Source: an uncultured Solirubrobacteraceae bacterium
GTDB taxonomy: Bacteria; Actinomycetota; Thermoleophilia; Solirubrobacterales; Solirubrobacteraceae
Direction of reading: 5' to 3'
DNA: 15,593 nucleotides
Assembly (NCBI GenBank): GCA_902806215.1
Contig: CADCVT010000054.1
Span: forward strand, 1 to 15,593
The notes below the pieces were generated by a model. It made no database searches and was not told the DNA's origin. It saw only the letters and a program-made list of their open reading frames with translations. This document shows positions 14,841 to 15,593 of the stretch, piece by piece; the stretch's first letter is position 1, and each line of letters starts with the position of its first letter. A program made the position numbers and the translations under genes.

Positions 14841-15434
14841 TTATGGCCCGACGACGGTGGGCGCCGGGAACGGCAGGTCCAGCTCCTCCCCGGCGATTGC
14901 CGGCCAGGTGCCGCTCAACCCGAGCGGCGCGAGCGGACTGTCGGGCGGCACGTCGAGCCGCACGACGCCGAGGCCGCCGCGCATCGTGCCCCGGGTCGCG
15001 GTGTGGAGCAGCTCGCCGTCGGGGCCGCGCCCGAAGATCGCGGGCGTCAGCGGCAGCGGCAGGCGCAGCCGCGGCGGGCGGTACGAGGCGCGGACGAGGT
15101 GCGCCGCGTTGCGCTCGAAGTGCTTCGGCAGACCCCAGATCCCCCGGCCGCCCGCGACGGAGGTCTCGAGGTCGACGACGATGTGCGAGACCCACATGCC
15201 GACGCGCGCGCCGGCCCGCGCCATGCCGGCGAAGACGATCAGCTCGCGGTAGGAGAGCGTCGCGGTCTCGTCGTAGTGGGCGAGCAGGACGCCACCGACG
15301 GTCCAGCCTCCGGCGGAGACGAGCTCGACGTCGTCGGGCAGGAACGCCCGCGCGCGGTCGGCGCGGATCGGCACGGGGACGATGCCGGCGACGCCGCGCA
15401 GGCGCCACGGCGCTGGCGGGTAGGCGCCGGTCAC
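14841..15434 (-). CDS. Acetoacetate decarboxylase-family protein
   Basis: The protein has 197 residues, shorter than clostridial acetoacetate decarboxylase (about 244). It has the family layout: FLPDDVELVSAGGWTVGGV, LSYRELIVF (Glu64, in the motif that holds an active-site Glu in the family), and IWGLPKHF (99-106) with Lys104 at the place of the Schiff-base lysine region. The second lysine of the clostridial Lys-Lys pair appears to be His. Members of this family do various decarboxylations or aldol-type reactions and many have no known substrate, so I give no reaction. The GTG at 15434 overlaps the aroA stop as GTGA (15431-15434), suggesting one transcript with aroA. The stop TAA is 100 bp before the repressor ATG. 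Confidence 0.82.
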   Translation of the reverse strand: MTGAYPPAPWRLRGVAGIVPVPIRADRARAFLPDDVELVSAGGWTVGGVLLAHYDETATLSYRELIVFAGMARAGARVGMWVSHIVVDLETSVAGGRGIWGLPKHFERNAAHLVRASYRPPRLRLPLPLTPAIFGRGPDGELLHTATRGTMRGGLGVVRLDVPPDSPLAPLGLSGTWPAIAGEELDLPFPAPTVVGP

Positions 15435-15593
15435 TGCAGGCCGGCGATGTCCTCGGCGAACGTCGGGTAGCTCACGCCCGCGGCCTCGAAGCCGCGCACC
15501 TCGACGCCCTCGTGGGAGGCCAGCCCCGCGACGGCGCCGAGCATCGCCAGGCGATGGTCGCCGTGGGCGTCGAGGACGCCGCCGCGCAGGCCG
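15431..15593 (-). CDS. aroA: EPSP synthase, C-terminal end (cut by window edge)
   Basis: This enzyme joins shikimate 3-phosphate and phosphoenolpyruvate in the shikimate pathway. Only the last 53 codons are present; the gene continues beyond position 15593. The visible part has the family C-terminal signature DAHGDHRLAMLGAVAGL, containing the conserved GDHR motif, and the closing VSYPTFAEDIAGLQ, like the usual S-x-P-x-F end. The TGA at 15431-15433 overlaps the GTG of the next gene as GTGA. The family call is firm. Confidence 0.95.
   Translation of the reverse strand, partial: GLRGGVLDAHGDHRLAMLGAVAGLASHEGVEVRGFEAAGVSYPTFAEDIAGLQ

Noticed and set aside
1..15593. tRNA, rRNA, CRISPR arrays, transposase genes, riboswitches
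   Set aside because: I looked on both strands and saw no cloverleaf, spaced repeat array, transposase motif or known riboswitch core.

Overview
This is a high-GC (roughly 70 % by eye) bacterial window with actinobacterial character. It shows many GTG starts, 4-bp stop/start overlaps, an actinobacterial-style single-domain XylG, and lipobox-anchored sugar-binding protein. The housekeeping neighbourhood (aroA, cmk, der, metK) and the style of the DUF3352-like protein make a deep-branching actinobacterium such as Thermoleophilia/Solirubrobacterales plausible, but that placement is inference and not proven here.

Layout. All genes but one lie on the minus strand, so they are read from right to left. 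At the right edge is the C-terminal end of aroA (EPSP synthase), overlapping a small acetoacetate-decarboxylase-family gene. After about 100 bp holding a promoter-like sequence comes a nine-gene sugar operon: ROK repressor, xylF, xylG, xylH, SDR dehydrogenase, dihydrodiol/xylose-dehydrogenase-type Gfo/Idh protein, YdgJ/IolW-type Gfo/Idh protein, xylose-isomerase-like TIM barrel and xylB. A 16-codon ORF bridges the two Gfo/Idh genes. Then follow 403 bp without a gene, holding a striking 19-bp perfect inverted repeat. A YbjJ-like MFS transporter gene lies on the plus strand and carries an apparent frameshift near 4135-4160. At the left is a second minus-strand operon: cmk, der, DUF3352-like membrane-anchored protein and metK (cut by the left edge), each junction a 4-bp overlap.

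How the genes work together. XylF (lipoprotein), XylG (ATPase) and XylH (permease) would import a pentose, most likely D-xylose. The TIM-barrel isomerase and XylB would convert it to xylulose 5-phosphate. The ROK protein, first gene of the operon, would repress it until sugar is present. Three oxidoreductases woven into the operon suggest a second, oxidative or epimerising branch, or a substrate wider than xylose. The isomerase is far from the classical XylA, with apparent replacements at metal-ligand and catalytic positions.

The sugar operon lies between aroA and cmk, genes that are often direct neighbours. The catabolic block may therefore have been inserted into an old housekeeping operon.
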